Part shown: piece after piece, positions 1-7,733 of the stretch
Layout: each line of letters begins with the position of its first letter
Position numbering within the stretch: the first letter of the stretch is position 1
Assembly: GCA_937996595.1 (NCBI GenBank)
Contig: CALKVC010000187.1
Location: 1 to 31,941, forward strand
Direction: 5' to 3'
DNA length: 31,941 bases
Source of the DNA: an uncultured Chitinophagaceae bacterium
GTDB lineage: Bacteria; Bacteroidota; Bacteroidia; Chitinophagales; Chitinophagaceae
The notes under the pieces: generated by a model
The model's input: the letters and a program-made list of their open reading frames with translations, nothing else
Told to the model about the DNA's origin: nothing
Databases searched by the model: none
Made by a program: the position numbers and the translations under genes

Positions 1-889
1 CGCCCACCAGCCATGAGATCAGTTTATTATCCATGGCAAAATTAGATGTTGTCCTTATCTGGAATTCAGCCCAGGCTGTTTCCAGGTGTTTGGTCTCATC
101 CAGCCCGATATGTTCAAATTCAGTATTTTCAACTACATGCGCCAACTGGAATACCAGCGACAGTGTCAATCCCATCACAACATTCATTACAAAGTAACCG
201 ATCAGCCAGCCCTGCCAGCCCCATACGTAAACAGGTATTGCGATGTAAACAATAACGTAGTAAATCTTTGTACCCCAGAAAATAAGGTGGTTCTTCAGCG
301 ACATCTTCCATGCATCCGTAGTATAGATCTTACGGCTGAAATATTTGGTGAAATCCATGATATAAATCCAGAAGATGGTTGACAGGGAATAAACAAAGAA
401 CAGGTAAATATGCTGTACCCTGTGTGCCGGAACCCATTTTTGCGATTCGCACTGCCGGATGATGGGGCTTTTGGCAATATCATCATCTATGCCATCCACG
501 TTGGTATACGTGTGATGGATGATATTATGTTTCTGCTTCCAGAAATAAGAACTGGCTCCCATCGCATTCAATGTTAAACCAAGTGCATCGTTCAGGGTTG
601 AATTAGTGGAATAGCTTCCGTGATTGGCATCATGCATCACGGCAAAACCCACACTGGCAAGGGTGAAACCCAGTGCCCCGCTTAATACGATGGCAGGCAG
701 GATATCCATCTTTAAAAACATGAGTGAGCCATACAACAACAAAGCGGCGCTGAACAGGATAATTGTTTTACTGAACAAACGCCAATCGCCTGTTTGCTTC
801 TGCTTGCTAACCATAAAGTATTCATCAACACTTTTTTTCAAAGACTGGTAAAACTCATTGTTCTTGTTGTTGAACGTTACTTTAGACAT
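1..889 (-). CDS. Membrane fatty acid desaturase, C-terminus cut by window edge
   Basis: Reading leftward from the ATG at 887-889 gives an open frame of about 296 codons that runs off the left edge without a stop. Two of the three histidine boxes of the membrane fatty acid desaturase family are visible: HDANH at residues 86-90 and H121...H125-H126 (KHNIIHHTYTN). The third box should lie just beyond the edge, because the frame stops shortly after WAEFQIRTTSNFAMD. Hydrophobic stretches near residues 42-80 and 170-240 fit the usual four-helix, di-iron, inner-membrane enzyme. Family knowledge: these enzymes use O2 and an electron donor to introduce a cis double bond into acyl chains, adjusting membrane fluidity. 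The regiospecificity cannot be read here. It is followed at 890-1010 by a non-coding gap before apaG, with no clear promoter. Confidence 0.9.
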   Translation of the reverse strand, partial: MSKVTFNNKNNEFYQSLKKSVDEYFMVSKQKQTGDWRLFSKTIILFSAALLLYGSLMFLKMDILPAIVLSGALGFTLASVGFAVMHDANHGSYSTNSTLNDALGLTLNAMGASSYFWKQKHNIIHHTYTNVDGIDDDIAKSPIIRQCESQKWVPAHRVQHIYLFFVYSLSTIFWIYIMDFTKYFSRKIYTTDAWKMSLKNHLIFWGTKIYYVIVYIAIPVYVWGWQGWLIGYFVMNVVMGLTLSLVFQLAHVVENTEFEHIGLDETKHLETAWAEFQIRTTSNFAMDNKLISWLVG

Positions 890-1010
890 GTTTTGTGATT
901 GAGATGCTGTATTATTATTCAGAAACGGGCAAATTCTGCCATAGAATTGGAAAAAACGAAAATGATACCTTTTCCAGTAATTGCATCTGTAAAGATATGA
1001 AAAATGTAGC

Positions 1011-1397
1011 TTAGTTGAGTTTAAAGGGAACCTGCAACTGAAAAGAAGGAATTATTACTTCAAAGGCCTTTTTGTTATGAACATTTTCAAGCATATATGT
1101 TCCATTCATTTTACCGATTTCTGACCGGAGGTTGCAACCGCTGACATATTGATAAGATGCCCCTGGTTCAATGACAGGTTGAACACCAACCACACCTGCC
1201 CCTTCCACTTCCCGCATATTGTTACTGCTGTCGTATATGAACCAATGGCGGCTTAACAATTTTACCGGAAAAACATTGCTGTTCTCAATGGTAATCCTGT
1301 ATGCAAACATGAACTCGCTGTTAAGCGGGTTGCTGTATTCAGGCTGATAATATGTTTCAACACTGATCTTTACACCTTCAGATATTTTTGAGACCAT
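1011..1397 (-). CDS. apaG: ApaG domain protein
   Basis: A 128-residue protein that matches the ApaG family over its whole length (usual length about 125). Visible hallmarks are the early YQPEYSNPLNSEFMFAYRI segment, the RHWFIYDS motif, the GEGVVGVQP-like segment (here GAGVVGVQPVIEPG), and the MNGTYM signature near the end. The fold is a fibronectin type III-like beta sandwich. The cellular role is not settled; the family is linked to Co2+ resistance and Mg2+ efflux in Salmonella and to diadenosine tetraphosphate metabolism through its operon with apaH in proteobacteria. No apaH is present here. It is downstream of the nadC and SUI1 genes on the same strand, with a 67-base gap, so co-transcription is possible but unproven. 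Confidence 0.93.
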   Translation of the reverse strand: MVSKISEGVKISVETYYQPEYSNPLNSEFMFAYRITIENSNVFPVKLLSRHWFIYDSSNNMREVEGAGVVGVQPVIEPGASYQYVSGCNLRSEIGKMNGTYMLENVHNKKAFEVIIPSFQLQVPFKLN

Positions 1398-1464
1398 TCG
1401 ATGACCTTTTTGTAAAGTTATTCAAAAAAAATCTCCCGTATTCACATTAATGCATTTGCCGGTT

Positions 1465-1809
1465 TTATATTCTTTTTACATTCCTGTATCCGTTTTTTAT
1501 CAGCCATTGCATCACTTTATCCCGGTTATCTCCCTGTATGATAATTTCGCCATCCTTAACTGAGCCGCCTGTTCCGCAATACGTTTTCAGGTTCTTTCCT
1601 AATGCATCCATTTCAGATTCGGTTCCGTAAAATCCTTCCACCAGCGTTACTGCTTTTCCGGCACGGTGTTTTGTTTCCAGCCTTACTTTCAGTTTTTGTT
1701 CGGCAGGCTGAATGCCGGATGGCTGTTCTGTGCTGCCTGTTTCAAATCCTGTAAAGCCGGGATCGGTTGAGTAAACAATAACAGGCCGGTTTGTCTTATC
1801 TTTTTTCAT
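1465..1809 (-). CDS. SUI1/eIF1-like translation factor (YciH family)
   Basis: A 114-residue protein with a C-terminal SUI1 domain at about residues 45-114. Diagnostic elements are AVTLVEGFYG, LKTYCGTGGSVKDGEIIIQGD (read in parts) and the terminal WLIKNGYRNVKRI. The first 40 residues are polar, low in conservation and probably flexible. Bacterial YciH proteins are homologues of eukaryotic eIF1, which monitors start-codon choice; the bacterial role is thought to concern fidelity of initiation on the 30S subunit. It starts 9 bases after the nadC stop, so the two are very likely co-transcribed. The length is ordinary for the family in Bacteroidota. Confidence 0.9.
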   Translation of the reverse strand: MKKDKTNRPVIVYSTDPGFTGFETGSTEQPSGIQPAEQKLKVRLETKHRAGKAVTLVEGFYGTESEMDALGKNLKTYCGTGGSVKDGEIIIQGDNRDKVMQWLIKNGYRNVKRI

Positions 1810-1818
1810 CTTGTTGTA

Positions 1819-2667
1819 TTAAACTATAATCGCTTTCAAACTAAGGTCCAGGCTTACTGCCTGGTGAATGATGGCGCCGCTGGAAATAAAATCCACGCCT
1901 GTTGCAGCATACTGCTGAATATTATCCAGGTTAATTCCGCCACTGGCTTCTGTTTCATACTTTCCATCTATCAGTTTCAATGCATCAACAATCTGAGCAG
2001 GTGAAAAGTTGTCCAGCATGATGCGGTCAGCTTTTCCCGAACGCAAAACGGCTTCCACATCCGCCAGGTTCCTGGTTTCCACTTCTATTTTCAATTCGGG
2101 TTTAAATTGTTTTTTATAGTCGAAAGCTTTGCTGATGGCTTTTTCTATACCTCCGCAGTAATCAATATGGTTGTCTTTCAGCATCATCATATCGTATAAC
2201 CCAAACCGGTGGTTGCTGGCGCCGCCGATCTTAACGGCTTCTTTTTCCAGCAACCGGAAATTGGGTGTGGTTTTCCTGGTGTCTAACAGGCGTGTTTTAT
2301 AACCGCTTATCTTTTCAACATATTTCCTGGTAAGGGTAGCAATGCCGCTCATCCGTTGCATACTGTTAAGCACAAGCCTTTCGCATTGCAGTATCGTATG
2401 CACATGCGCCTGCACTTCAAAAGCCGTTTCACCATTTTGCATGTTTTCGCCATCCTGTTTAAAACGGGTAAACAGGATACCCGGTTCCATGTACCTGAAA
2501 ATTTGTTCAGCCACATCCACGCCGGCAAGTATGCCATCCTGTTTTATCTTAAGTATGGCTTTCCCTTTTGCATCTTTACTGATACAGCTTAGTGTGGAAT
2601 GGTCGCCATCACCAATATCTTCCTGCAAGGCCAGTTGGATAAGCCGGTTAAGTTGTTCCTTATTCAT
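1819..2667 (-). CDS. nadC: Nicotinate-nucleotide diphosphorylase (carboxylating), quinolinate phosphoribosyltransferase
   Basis: Makes nicotinate mononucleotide, CO2 and PPi from quinolinate and PRPP in de novo NAD synthesis (cytosol). The ATG at 2665-2667 gives 282 residues, the family size. A longer open frame to 2769 adds 34 residues that are hydrophobic and unlike any NadC start, so I rejected it. Visible signatures: LALQEDIGDGDHST near the N-terminus, ERLVLNSMQRMSGIAT, the DTRKTTPNFRLLEKEAV phosphoribosyl/quinolinate site, GGASNHRFGLYDMMMLKDNH, LKIEVETRNL, and ADRIMLDNFSP followed by EASGGI near the C-terminus. It lies downstream of a DUF4783 gene on the same strand, with an 88-base gap, and is followed after 9 bases by the SUI1 gene. 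No nadA or nadB is in the window. Confidence 0.97.
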   Translation of the reverse strand: MNKEQLNRLIQLALQEDIGDGDHSTLSCISKDAKGKAILKIKQDGILAGVDVAEQIFRYMEPGILFTRFKQDGENMQNGETAFEVQAHVHTILQCERLVLNSMQRMSGIATLTRKYVEKISGYKTRLLDTRKTTPNFRLLEKEAVKIGGASNHRFGLYDMMMLKDNHIDYCGGIEKAISKAFDYKKQFKPELKIEVETRNLADVEAVLRSGKADRIMLDNFSPAQIVDALKLIDGKYETEASGGINLDNIQQYAATGVDFISSGAIIHQAVSLDLSLKAIIV

Positions 2668-2755
2668 ATTTGCAAAACTACGTATTGGATACAGAATTAG
2701 GCAGAAACAAAAAATTCCCTTCCGGGAATATTCATACAAGATGTAGATTTTCTTA

Positions 2756-3136
2756 TTACAGGTTTTCAAATCGAATTTCCTGTAAGATCTGCCGGCCCGC
2801 TTTAAGTTTCATGAATACGGTTGCCCGGTATGTTCCATATTTGGTAACGAGGTTTCCTATGCAATACTGCGAACCGTTGCTTTCCCCTTTATGTAACAGG
2901 TTGAACCCTTTTACAGGGTTATTATTAAAAAAGTCACGCAATACCACTTCGCCCTGGCTTTTGCTATAGCTGTTGCTTTTATCCGGGAGGGTAATTTCAA
3001 CTGTATTATCAAAATACCTGGCTATTTCTGCGGCGTTTCCTTCCCGGAGCGCTTTCACCATTTCATCAATGCTGGCCATCAGGGTGAATGAACTTAAAAC
3101 CATCCAGGCAGATAATAAAGTAAAAAATTGTTTCAT
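2756..3136 (-). CDS. DUF4783 family secreted protein
   Basis: A 126-residue protein with a clear signal peptide (MKQFFTLLSAWMVLSSFTLMAS; h-region about residues 4-20) and a small mature domain. The body (MVKALREGNAAEIARYFDNTVEI, then EVVLRDFFNNNPV and NGSQYCIGNLVTKYGTYR) looks like the SnoaL/NTF2-like alpha+beta fold that DUF4783 members adopt. It is probably periplasmic, with no known reaction. The family is largely restricted to Bacteroidota and is commonly found just upstream of nadC, as here; the reason is unknown. It is divergent from gpmI across a 133-base gap (3137-3269) that should carry both promoters, although I could not identify a convincing -33/-7 pair there. Confidence 0.85.
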   Translation of the reverse strand: MKQFFTLLSAWMVLSSFTLMASIDEMVKALREGNAAEIARYFDNTVEITLPDKSNSYSKSQGEVVLRDFFNNNPVKGFNLLHKGESNGSQYCIGNLVTKYGTYRATVFMKLKAGRQILQEIRFENL

Positions 3137-3269
3137 AGATACTATTTAACCCATCATATACTGACTAAAAAACGTGCCAACAGTTATAAAATTGCCGTTA
3201 TTTTTAATTTATCTGTACCTGCAAGACAAATATGAAGAGGTTATAGCTGCAAAGTTTTAGTTTTACAAT

Positions 3270-4784
3270 ATGAAAAATAGAAAAACAATATTGATAATCA
3301 TGGATGGCTGGGGGTTGGGAAAGGTGAAAAGCAGTGATGCCATCCAGCATGCGAATGTTCCATTTGTAAGTTCCTTATATACAAAGTATCCAAATACTAC
3401 GCTGGTAACCTGCGGTGAGGCTGTTGGCCTGCCGGAAGGGCAGATGGGTAACAGTGAAGTAGGCCACCTGAACCTGGGTGCCGGCAGGATCGTTTACCAG
3501 GAACTGCAAAGGATAAATGTTGCCATCAGGAACAATGAATTTCAACAAAACATTAGCTTACTGAATGCCATCAATTATGCCATTGAAAACAATAAAACCC
3601 TGCACCTGATAGGGCTTGTAAGCGACGGGGGCGTTCATTCGCATATCAACCACCTGAAATCGCTGTTGTCTGTTTGTGCATCAAAAAAACTAACTAATGT
3701 ACTGGTTCATGCGTTTACGGATGGCCGTGATACTGACCCAAAATCGGGGCAGGCTTTTATCAAAGAATTACAGGAACATATAGATCATACTACCGGGAAA
3801 TTGGCAACTGTAACCGGCCGGTATTATGCCATGGACCGCGATAAGCGCTGGGAAAGGGTAAAAATCGCCTACGATGCCCTGGTTCATGGAACCGGGAAAA
3901 AAGCGCCGGATATGGTACAGGCCATTGCTGAATCTTACGTGGAAAACATAACGGATGAATTCATCAAACCAATTATAAACAGCAGCATCGCCAAAACAAC
4001 CATTGAGCCGGGAGATGCTGTATTGTGTTTCAATTTCCGTACAGACAGGTGCCGGGAAATTACAGAAGTACTCACCCAGCAGGCTTTTCCCGAGTTTCAG
4101 ATGCAACCGCTTTCTTTGCATTACACCACGATGACTGAATACGACCAGCGGTTTAAGAATGTACATGTAATTTTTGAAACAGATAACCTGCGCAATACCC
4201 TGGGAGAAGTACTTGAAAAGCATAATAAAACACAGTTACGCATAGCGGAAACAGAAAAATACCCGCATGTGAGCTTTTTCTTCAGTGGCGGAAGGGAAAC
4301 CCCGTTTACCGGTGAGGAAAGAATCATGATACCGTCGCCAAAAGTTGCCACTTACGACCTAAAGCCTGAAATGAGCGCTTTTGAAGTTACTGAAGCCGTA
4401 ACTCAATATATTGAAAACAAACAACCCGATTTTGTTTGCCTCAATTTTGCCAATGCCGATATGGTTGGGCACACCGGTGTTTGGGAAGCGGTAATAAAAG
4501 CGGTGGAAACGGTTGATGCCTGTGTAGAGAAAGTGGTAACCACAGCCCTTAAGCATGATTATACTGTATTGCTGACGGCAGATCATGGCAATGCTGATTA
4601 TGAAATAAATGAAGATGGCACGCCTAATACGGCACATACATTGAACCCGGTACCGCTGTTTATCATTTCAAATGACTGGAAAGGGCAGGTTTCAAACGGA
4701 AAACTGGGAGATATCGCCCCAACCATTTTACAAATAATGAACCTTGATATACCTGCAGAAATGACAGGCAACGTGTTAATATAA
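3270..4784 (+). CDS. gpmI: 2,3-bisphosphoglycerate-independent phosphoglycerate mutase
   Basis: Interconverts 3-phosphoglycerate and 2-phosphoglycerate in glycolysis and gluconeogenesis. The protein has 504 residues, about the usual 510. The alkaline-phosphatase-superfamily metal site is intact: IMDGWG with Asp12, and the phosphoserine nucleophile Ser62 in GQMGNSEVGH. Further family signatures are FTDGRDTDPKSG, GRYYAMDRDKRWER, FNFRTDRCREIT, EKYPHVSFFFSGG, NFANADMVGHTG and the late LLTADHGNADY. Both Asp12 and Ser62 fall at the same numbers as in the Geobacillus enzyme, which supports the chosen ATG. It is the first gene of a two-gene unit with the heme-binding gene 12 bases downstream. Confidence 0.98.
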   Translation: MKNRKTILIIMDGWGLGKVKSSDAIQHANVPFVSSLYTKYPNTTLVTCGEAVGLPEGQMGNSEVGHLNLGAGRIVYQELQRINVAIRNNEFQQNISLLNAINYAIENNKTLHLIGLVSDGGVHSHINHLKSLLSVCASKKLTNVLVHAFTDGRDTDPKSGQAFIKELQEHIDHTTGKLATVTGRYYAMDRDKRWERVKIAYDALVHGTGKKAPDMVQAIAESYVENITDEFIKPIINSSIAKTTIEPGDAVLCFNFRTDRCREITEVLTQQAFPEFQMQPLSLHYTTMTEYDQRFKNVHVIFETDNLRNTLGEVLEKHNKTQLRIAETEKYPHVSFFFSGGRETPFTGEERIMIPSPKVATYDLKPEMSAFEVTEAVTQYIENKQPDFVCLNFANADMVGHTGVWEAVIKAVETVDACVEKVVTTALKHDYTVLLTADHGNADYEINEDGTPNTAHTLNPVPLFIISNDWKGQVSNGKLGDIAPTILQIMNLDIPAEMTGNVLI

Positions 4785-4796
4785 TTATCAATCACA

Positions 4797-5294
4797 ATGA
4801 AAAAGTTCTTTAAGATCCTGCTATACACTTTATTTATTGCGCTCCTGCTGGTTCAACTTTATCCGAAACCGGCTAAGAACGTTTCAGAATCAATCGGGGC
4901 TAACGACATTACAGCCGTACACCAGGTACCGGATAATGTATTGCAGCTGTTAAAGACCAGTTGTTACGACTGCCACAGCAATAACAGCGTTTACCCATGG
5001 TATGCCTCTATACAGCCGGTTGCTTTATGGCTGGGCAATCATATAGAGGAAGGAAAAGCTGAATTGAATTTTTCTGAATTCGGGAAATATTCCCTGCGCA
5101 GGCAATTCCGTAAACTGGAAGAGATAAATGAAGAAGTAAAAGAAAATAAGATGCCATTATCATCTTATACGCTCATTCACCGTGATGCCGGTATGAATGA
5201 AGAAAAAAAATTGATGCTGGCAACCTGGGTAACTGCATTAAGGGACAGTTTTAAGGCCAATTACCCGGCTGACAGCCTGGCCCGGAAAAAATAA
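4797..5294 (+). CDS. Membrane-anchored c-type heme-binding protein (Haem_bd family)
   Basis: A 165-residue protein with an N-terminal hydrophobic segment (about residues 5-21) that may be an uncleaved anchor or a signal peptide, then a periplasmic domain. A single CxxCH motif (C56-Y-D-C59-H60) in the context CYDCHSNNSVYPWY is the classic signature of the Haem_bd domain in Bacteroidota: heme is attached to both cysteines and His60 is the axial ligand. KMPLSSYTLIHRDA near residue 120 could provide the distal methionine. The C-terminus is charged (ADSLARKK). The electron partner is unknown. It starts 12 bases after gpmI, so it is probably co-transcribed, and a terminator follows at 5373-5400. 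Pairing with gpmI has no obvious functional logic. Confidence 0.9.
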   Translation: MKKFFKILLYTLFIALLLVQLYPKPAKNVSESIGANDITAVHQVPDNVLQLLKTSCYDCHSNNSVYPWYASIQPVALWLGNHIEEGKAELNFSEFGKYSLRRQFRKLEEINEEVKENKMPLSSYTLIHRDAGMNEEKKLMLATWVTALRDSFKANYPADSLARKK

Positions 5295-5372
5295 TTTTAC
5301 CGGGAATCTTGTATACGTATTCATATTACTGGATGAAAAAGCCCTTTTTCTGCAAAAAATTAAACAAAACTG

Positions 5373-5400
5373 CCCCCGAATGTTAAAATTGGGGGTTTTT
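5373..5400 (+). terminator. Rho-independent terminator after the heme-binding gene
   Basis: CCCCC at 5373-5377 pairs with GGGGG at 5391-5395, with AAT/ATT extending the stem past a one-base bulge. The stem is followed at once by TTTTTA. It sits 79 bases after the heme-binding protein stop and closes the gpmI unit. It also argues against an upstream TTG start (5402) for the sigma factor, since that codon directly follows the T-run. Confidence 0.8.
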
Positions 5401-5464
5401 ATTGGGCAAGCAGCAGTCTGAAACCTATTATTGTCTAAATTTAAAGTCACAAAAGCCATTCCAT

Positions 5465-6034
5465 ATGACCGAAGAGCAAATGCTTGCCGGAAGTATTAAG
5501 AACAATGCAGCTGCACAAGAGGCATTCTATAACAAGTTCAGCCCTAAGATGCTGGGCGTATGTTACCGTTTTGCCAAGAACAGGGAAGATGCTGAGGATA
5601 TGCTGCAGGAAGGTTTCATTAAAATTTTCACCCAATTACATCAATACAGGAATGAAGGGGCGCTGGAAGGCTGGATCAGGCGCATTATTGTACATACCTG
5701 TATCAATACGCTAAAGAAGAATAAGAAATTTGCCGATTGCGTGGATATCATTCATGCCAACAGCATTTTTATAAAAGAAGACATGATACCTTCTATCATG
5801 CAGGCCAAGCAGGTGGTTGAATGTATCAGGATGCTTCCTTTGGGGTACAGAACGGTATTAAACCTGTATGCCATTGAAGGATATTCGCATAAAGAAATTG
5901 CGGGCATGCTGGAAATAGAGGAAAGTACGAGCCGGAGCCAGTATACCAGGGCTAAAGCCATGCTGGAAGATATTTTAATTAAGAAACGGATCATACAAAA
6001 GCCGGCCGTAAAAGTTGCATACGGGGCTAAGTAA
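5465..6034 (+). CDS. ECF-type RNA polymerase sigma factor
   Basis: A 189-residue sigma-70 family protein with only regions 2 and 4. Region 2 spans about residues 18-85 (AFYNKFSPKMLGVCYRFAKN, then EDAEDMLQEGFIKIFTQL and the promoter-melting RNEGALEGWIRRIIVHTCIN). Region 4 spans about residues 120-172 (LPLGYRTVLNLYAIEGYSHKEIAGMLEI, the helix-turn-helix). I chose the ATG at 5465 because MTEEQMLAGSIKNN begins like many Chitinophagaceae ECF factors; a TTG at 5402 would add 21 unconserved residues right behind a terminator. It is followed after 64 bases by a gene for a protein with one inner-membrane helix and a barrel-like end, the place where an anti-sigma factor would normally be. No classical anti-sigma gene is present. 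Target genes are unknown. Confidence 0.93.
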   Translation: MTEEQMLAGSIKNNAAAQEAFYNKFSPKMLGVCYRFAKNREDAEDMLQEGFIKIFTQLHQYRNEGALEGWIRRIIVHTCINTLKKNKKFADCVDIIHANSIFIKEDMIPSIMQAKQVVECIRMLPLGYRTVLNLYAIEGYSHKEIAGMLEIEESTSRSQYTRAKAMLEDILIKKRIIQKPAVKVAYGAK

Positions 6035-6098
6035 TAATTGAAAGTTGCAATCCAATATCATGAATATCCAATTACTAATAACAAGCTTTTTGTGAAAG

Positions 6099-7613
6099 AT
6101 GGAAAAGAATTTTTACCGCGACAATTTTGAGCAACTTTTAAGGGACACTACGGATAATTTCAGGATGTACCCTTCAAACCGCGTTTGGCACAGCATATAT
6201 AATAACCTGCACCCTAGCCGCAGATGGCCTTCTGTTGCCGTTTGGTTACTGTTTATTTTTTCGGTGATATTTATAGGGGTTGCAAACAAACAGGGACCTG
6301 TATCAAAGTATGATGAAATAAATTCGGTTAATAACAAAGAAATTAAAAAGGCAGGTTTTCAACATTCACCTGATGCCGGTTTTACGGAATCGAACCATTG
6401 GGATACAGATAAAGAACAACTGCTGGCTGCAAACAAAACCGGGGTTGCCGGAAATGATTTCAGCTTAAATACAAACAGCCGGCAAAGCGCAAAAATGCCA
6501 GCAGTTACAGTAACAGGGCAACCAATACCTGAATCAGGTTTTGGCAAATCAACCGGAAAGAAAAATAGGACTATACCGGCAACAGCCAATAAGTTTACCA
6601 TATCAGGCGGTCAAATAACATCAGACAATAACGAGGATGTGGTTTACAGCAAAGAAACAAACAGCAACAATCCATTGAATGGCATAGAAAACGAAACAGA
6701 TAATAATCAACCGGCCATTACAGTTAGTATAACAGCACCCGGAGTTCATACTACAGCAATGGATAATTCTGAAAAGAAAAAGGAAAACGTGAATGTAAAG
6801 GTAGATGCTAATAATGACAAAGAATGGATCGAGCATTTTGCATTCCAGAACAAGCCACTACTATCAAAATGGAAATCCAGGGCCAGGTACCAGTTTTATA
6901 TTACACCATCCATTGGCTACCGGGCCATAAGAAAAAATAACTCATATTCGGTTGCAGCCACTACATCTTTTATCACCAATCAAAATACGCCCGAAAGGCA
7001 GTTTGAGCAGGCCACAAGCCATGCCCCTGCTGTAAATATGGAACTGGGCGCAAATGTAATATACAGTGTTTCAAAGCTGGTTAATCTTAAAATTGGTGTT
7101 CAGCTGAACTATACCAACTACAATATAAATGCCTATGAGTTGAAACACCCGACCATGACTACGCTGCTGCTGAATGACCTGAATACCGGGTTACCGGTAC
7201 TGTCACCACGTACCACAACATTGGCCAATACGGAAAACGTTTATACCACTAAACTGAACAACAATACTTACCAGGTATCTGTTCCTATTGGAGCTGATAT
7301 AAAAATTGCAGGCAATCATAACCTTAAATGGTATGCGGGAGCAACCATACAGCCCAGTTATATTGCAGGCGGTGATGCTTATTTCATTTCATCGGACCTG
7401 AAGAATTATGTAACCGACAAATCGCTCATACGAAAATGGAACCTGAATGGAGGTATTGAAACCTTTATCAGTTATAAAACAAAAAGCGGGATCATCCTCA
7501 ATGCCGGCCCTCAGTTCCGGTATCAGCTTTTATCAACCTACAGTAAAAAATACAGCTATGATGAAAAGTTGTATAATCTTGGGCTGAAAATAGGAATTAC
7601 TACCAGGTTTTAA
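6099..7613 (+). CDS. Inner-membrane-anchored protein with C-terminal outer-membrane-barrel-like domain; possible anti-sigma/sensor partner
   Basis: A 504-residue protein of unusual layout. Residues 1-44 are a polar head (FEQLLRDTTDNFRMYPSNRVW, then HSIYNNLHPSRRWPS). Residues 45-62 form one hydrophobic helix (VAVWLLFIFSVIFIGVA), preceded by basic RR and not starting at the N-terminus, so it looks like an anchor rather than a cleaved signal. Residues 63 to about 255 are a low-complexity linker rich in N, T, S, K and G. Residues 258-504 show alternating hydrophobic/polar strands (YQFYITPSIGYRA, VNLKIGVQLNYTNYN, YQVSVPIGADIKI, GIILNAGPQFRYQLL) and end in aromatic F, typical of outer-membrane beta-barrels. 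Similar heads with P-x-x-x-V-W-x-x-I before a helix occur in barrel proteins beside sigma factors in this phylum (recalled, not searched). Function is unknown; a sigma-sequestering head is inference. Confidence 0.8.
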   Translation: MEKNFYRDNFEQLLRDTTDNFRMYPSNRVWHSIYNNLHPSRRWPSVAVWLLFIFSVIFIGVANKQGPVSKYDEINSVNNKEIKKAGFQHSPDAGFTESNHWDTDKEQLLAANKTGVAGNDFSLNTNSRQSAKMPAVTVTGQPIPESGFGKSTGKKNRTIPATANKFTISGGQITSDNNEDVVYSKETNSNNPLNGIENETDNNQPAITVSITAPGVHTTAMDNSEKKKENVNVKVDANNDKEWIEHFAFQNKPLLSKWKSRARYQFYITPSIGYRAIRKNNSYSVAATTSFITNQNTPERQFEQATSHAPAVNMELGANVIYSVSKLVNLKIGVQLNYTNYNINAYELKHPTMTTLLLNDLNTGLPVLSPRTTTLANTENVYTTKLNNNTYQVSVPIGADIKIAGNHNLKWYAGATIQPSYIAGGDAYFISSDLKNYVTDKSLIRKWNLNGGIETFISYKTKSGIILNAGPQFRYQLLSTYSKKYSYDEKLYNLGLKIGITTRF

Positions 7614-7639
7614 TTAACATTCAGCTATCATACTATTCC

Positions 7640-7667
7640 GGGTTCGTAATAACTACGAACCCTTTTT
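7640..7667 (+). terminator. Rho-independent terminator after the sigma/barrel unit
   Basis: A perfect 9-bp stem, GGGTTCGTA (7640-7648) with TACGAACCC (7654-7662), a five-base loop ATAAC and a T5 tail. It lies 26 bases after the barrel-protein stop and separates this unit from the promoter of the next gene. Confidence 0.9.
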
Positions 7668-7699
7668 CAATATCGATTTTAACCGGGCAGGTAATCAAC

Positions 7700-7729
7700 T
7701 TGCGTGTATGGCTTAATAGATTAATTTTG
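7700..7729 (+). promoter_or_regulatory. Bacteroidota-type promoter for the lipoprotein-uvrC unit
   Basis: TTG at 7700-7702, a 19-base spacer, then TAATTTTG at 7722-7729, an exact match to the TAnnTTTG -7 element with ideal spacing. Only four bases separate the -7 element from the ATG at 7734, so the transcript would start at or within a few bases of the start codon. Confidence 0.7.
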
Positions 7730-7733
7730 GAAC

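Noticed and set aside
2668..2769. Longer nadC with 34 extra N-terminal residues
   Set aside because: The extension is hydrophobic and Cys-rich, is unlike NadC, and overlaps the DUF4783 stop region. MNKEQLNRLIQLALQED is the normal start.
3137..3269. Promoters for DUF4783 and gpmI in the divergent gap
   Set aside because: TAGTTTTA near the gpmI ATG is only a near match and no TTG is at the correct distance, so I did not list it.
5402..5464. TTG start extending the sigma factor by 21 residues
   Set aside because: It begins directly after the T-run of the 5373-5400 terminator, and the extra residues are not like an ECF N-terminus. The ATG at 5465 fits better.
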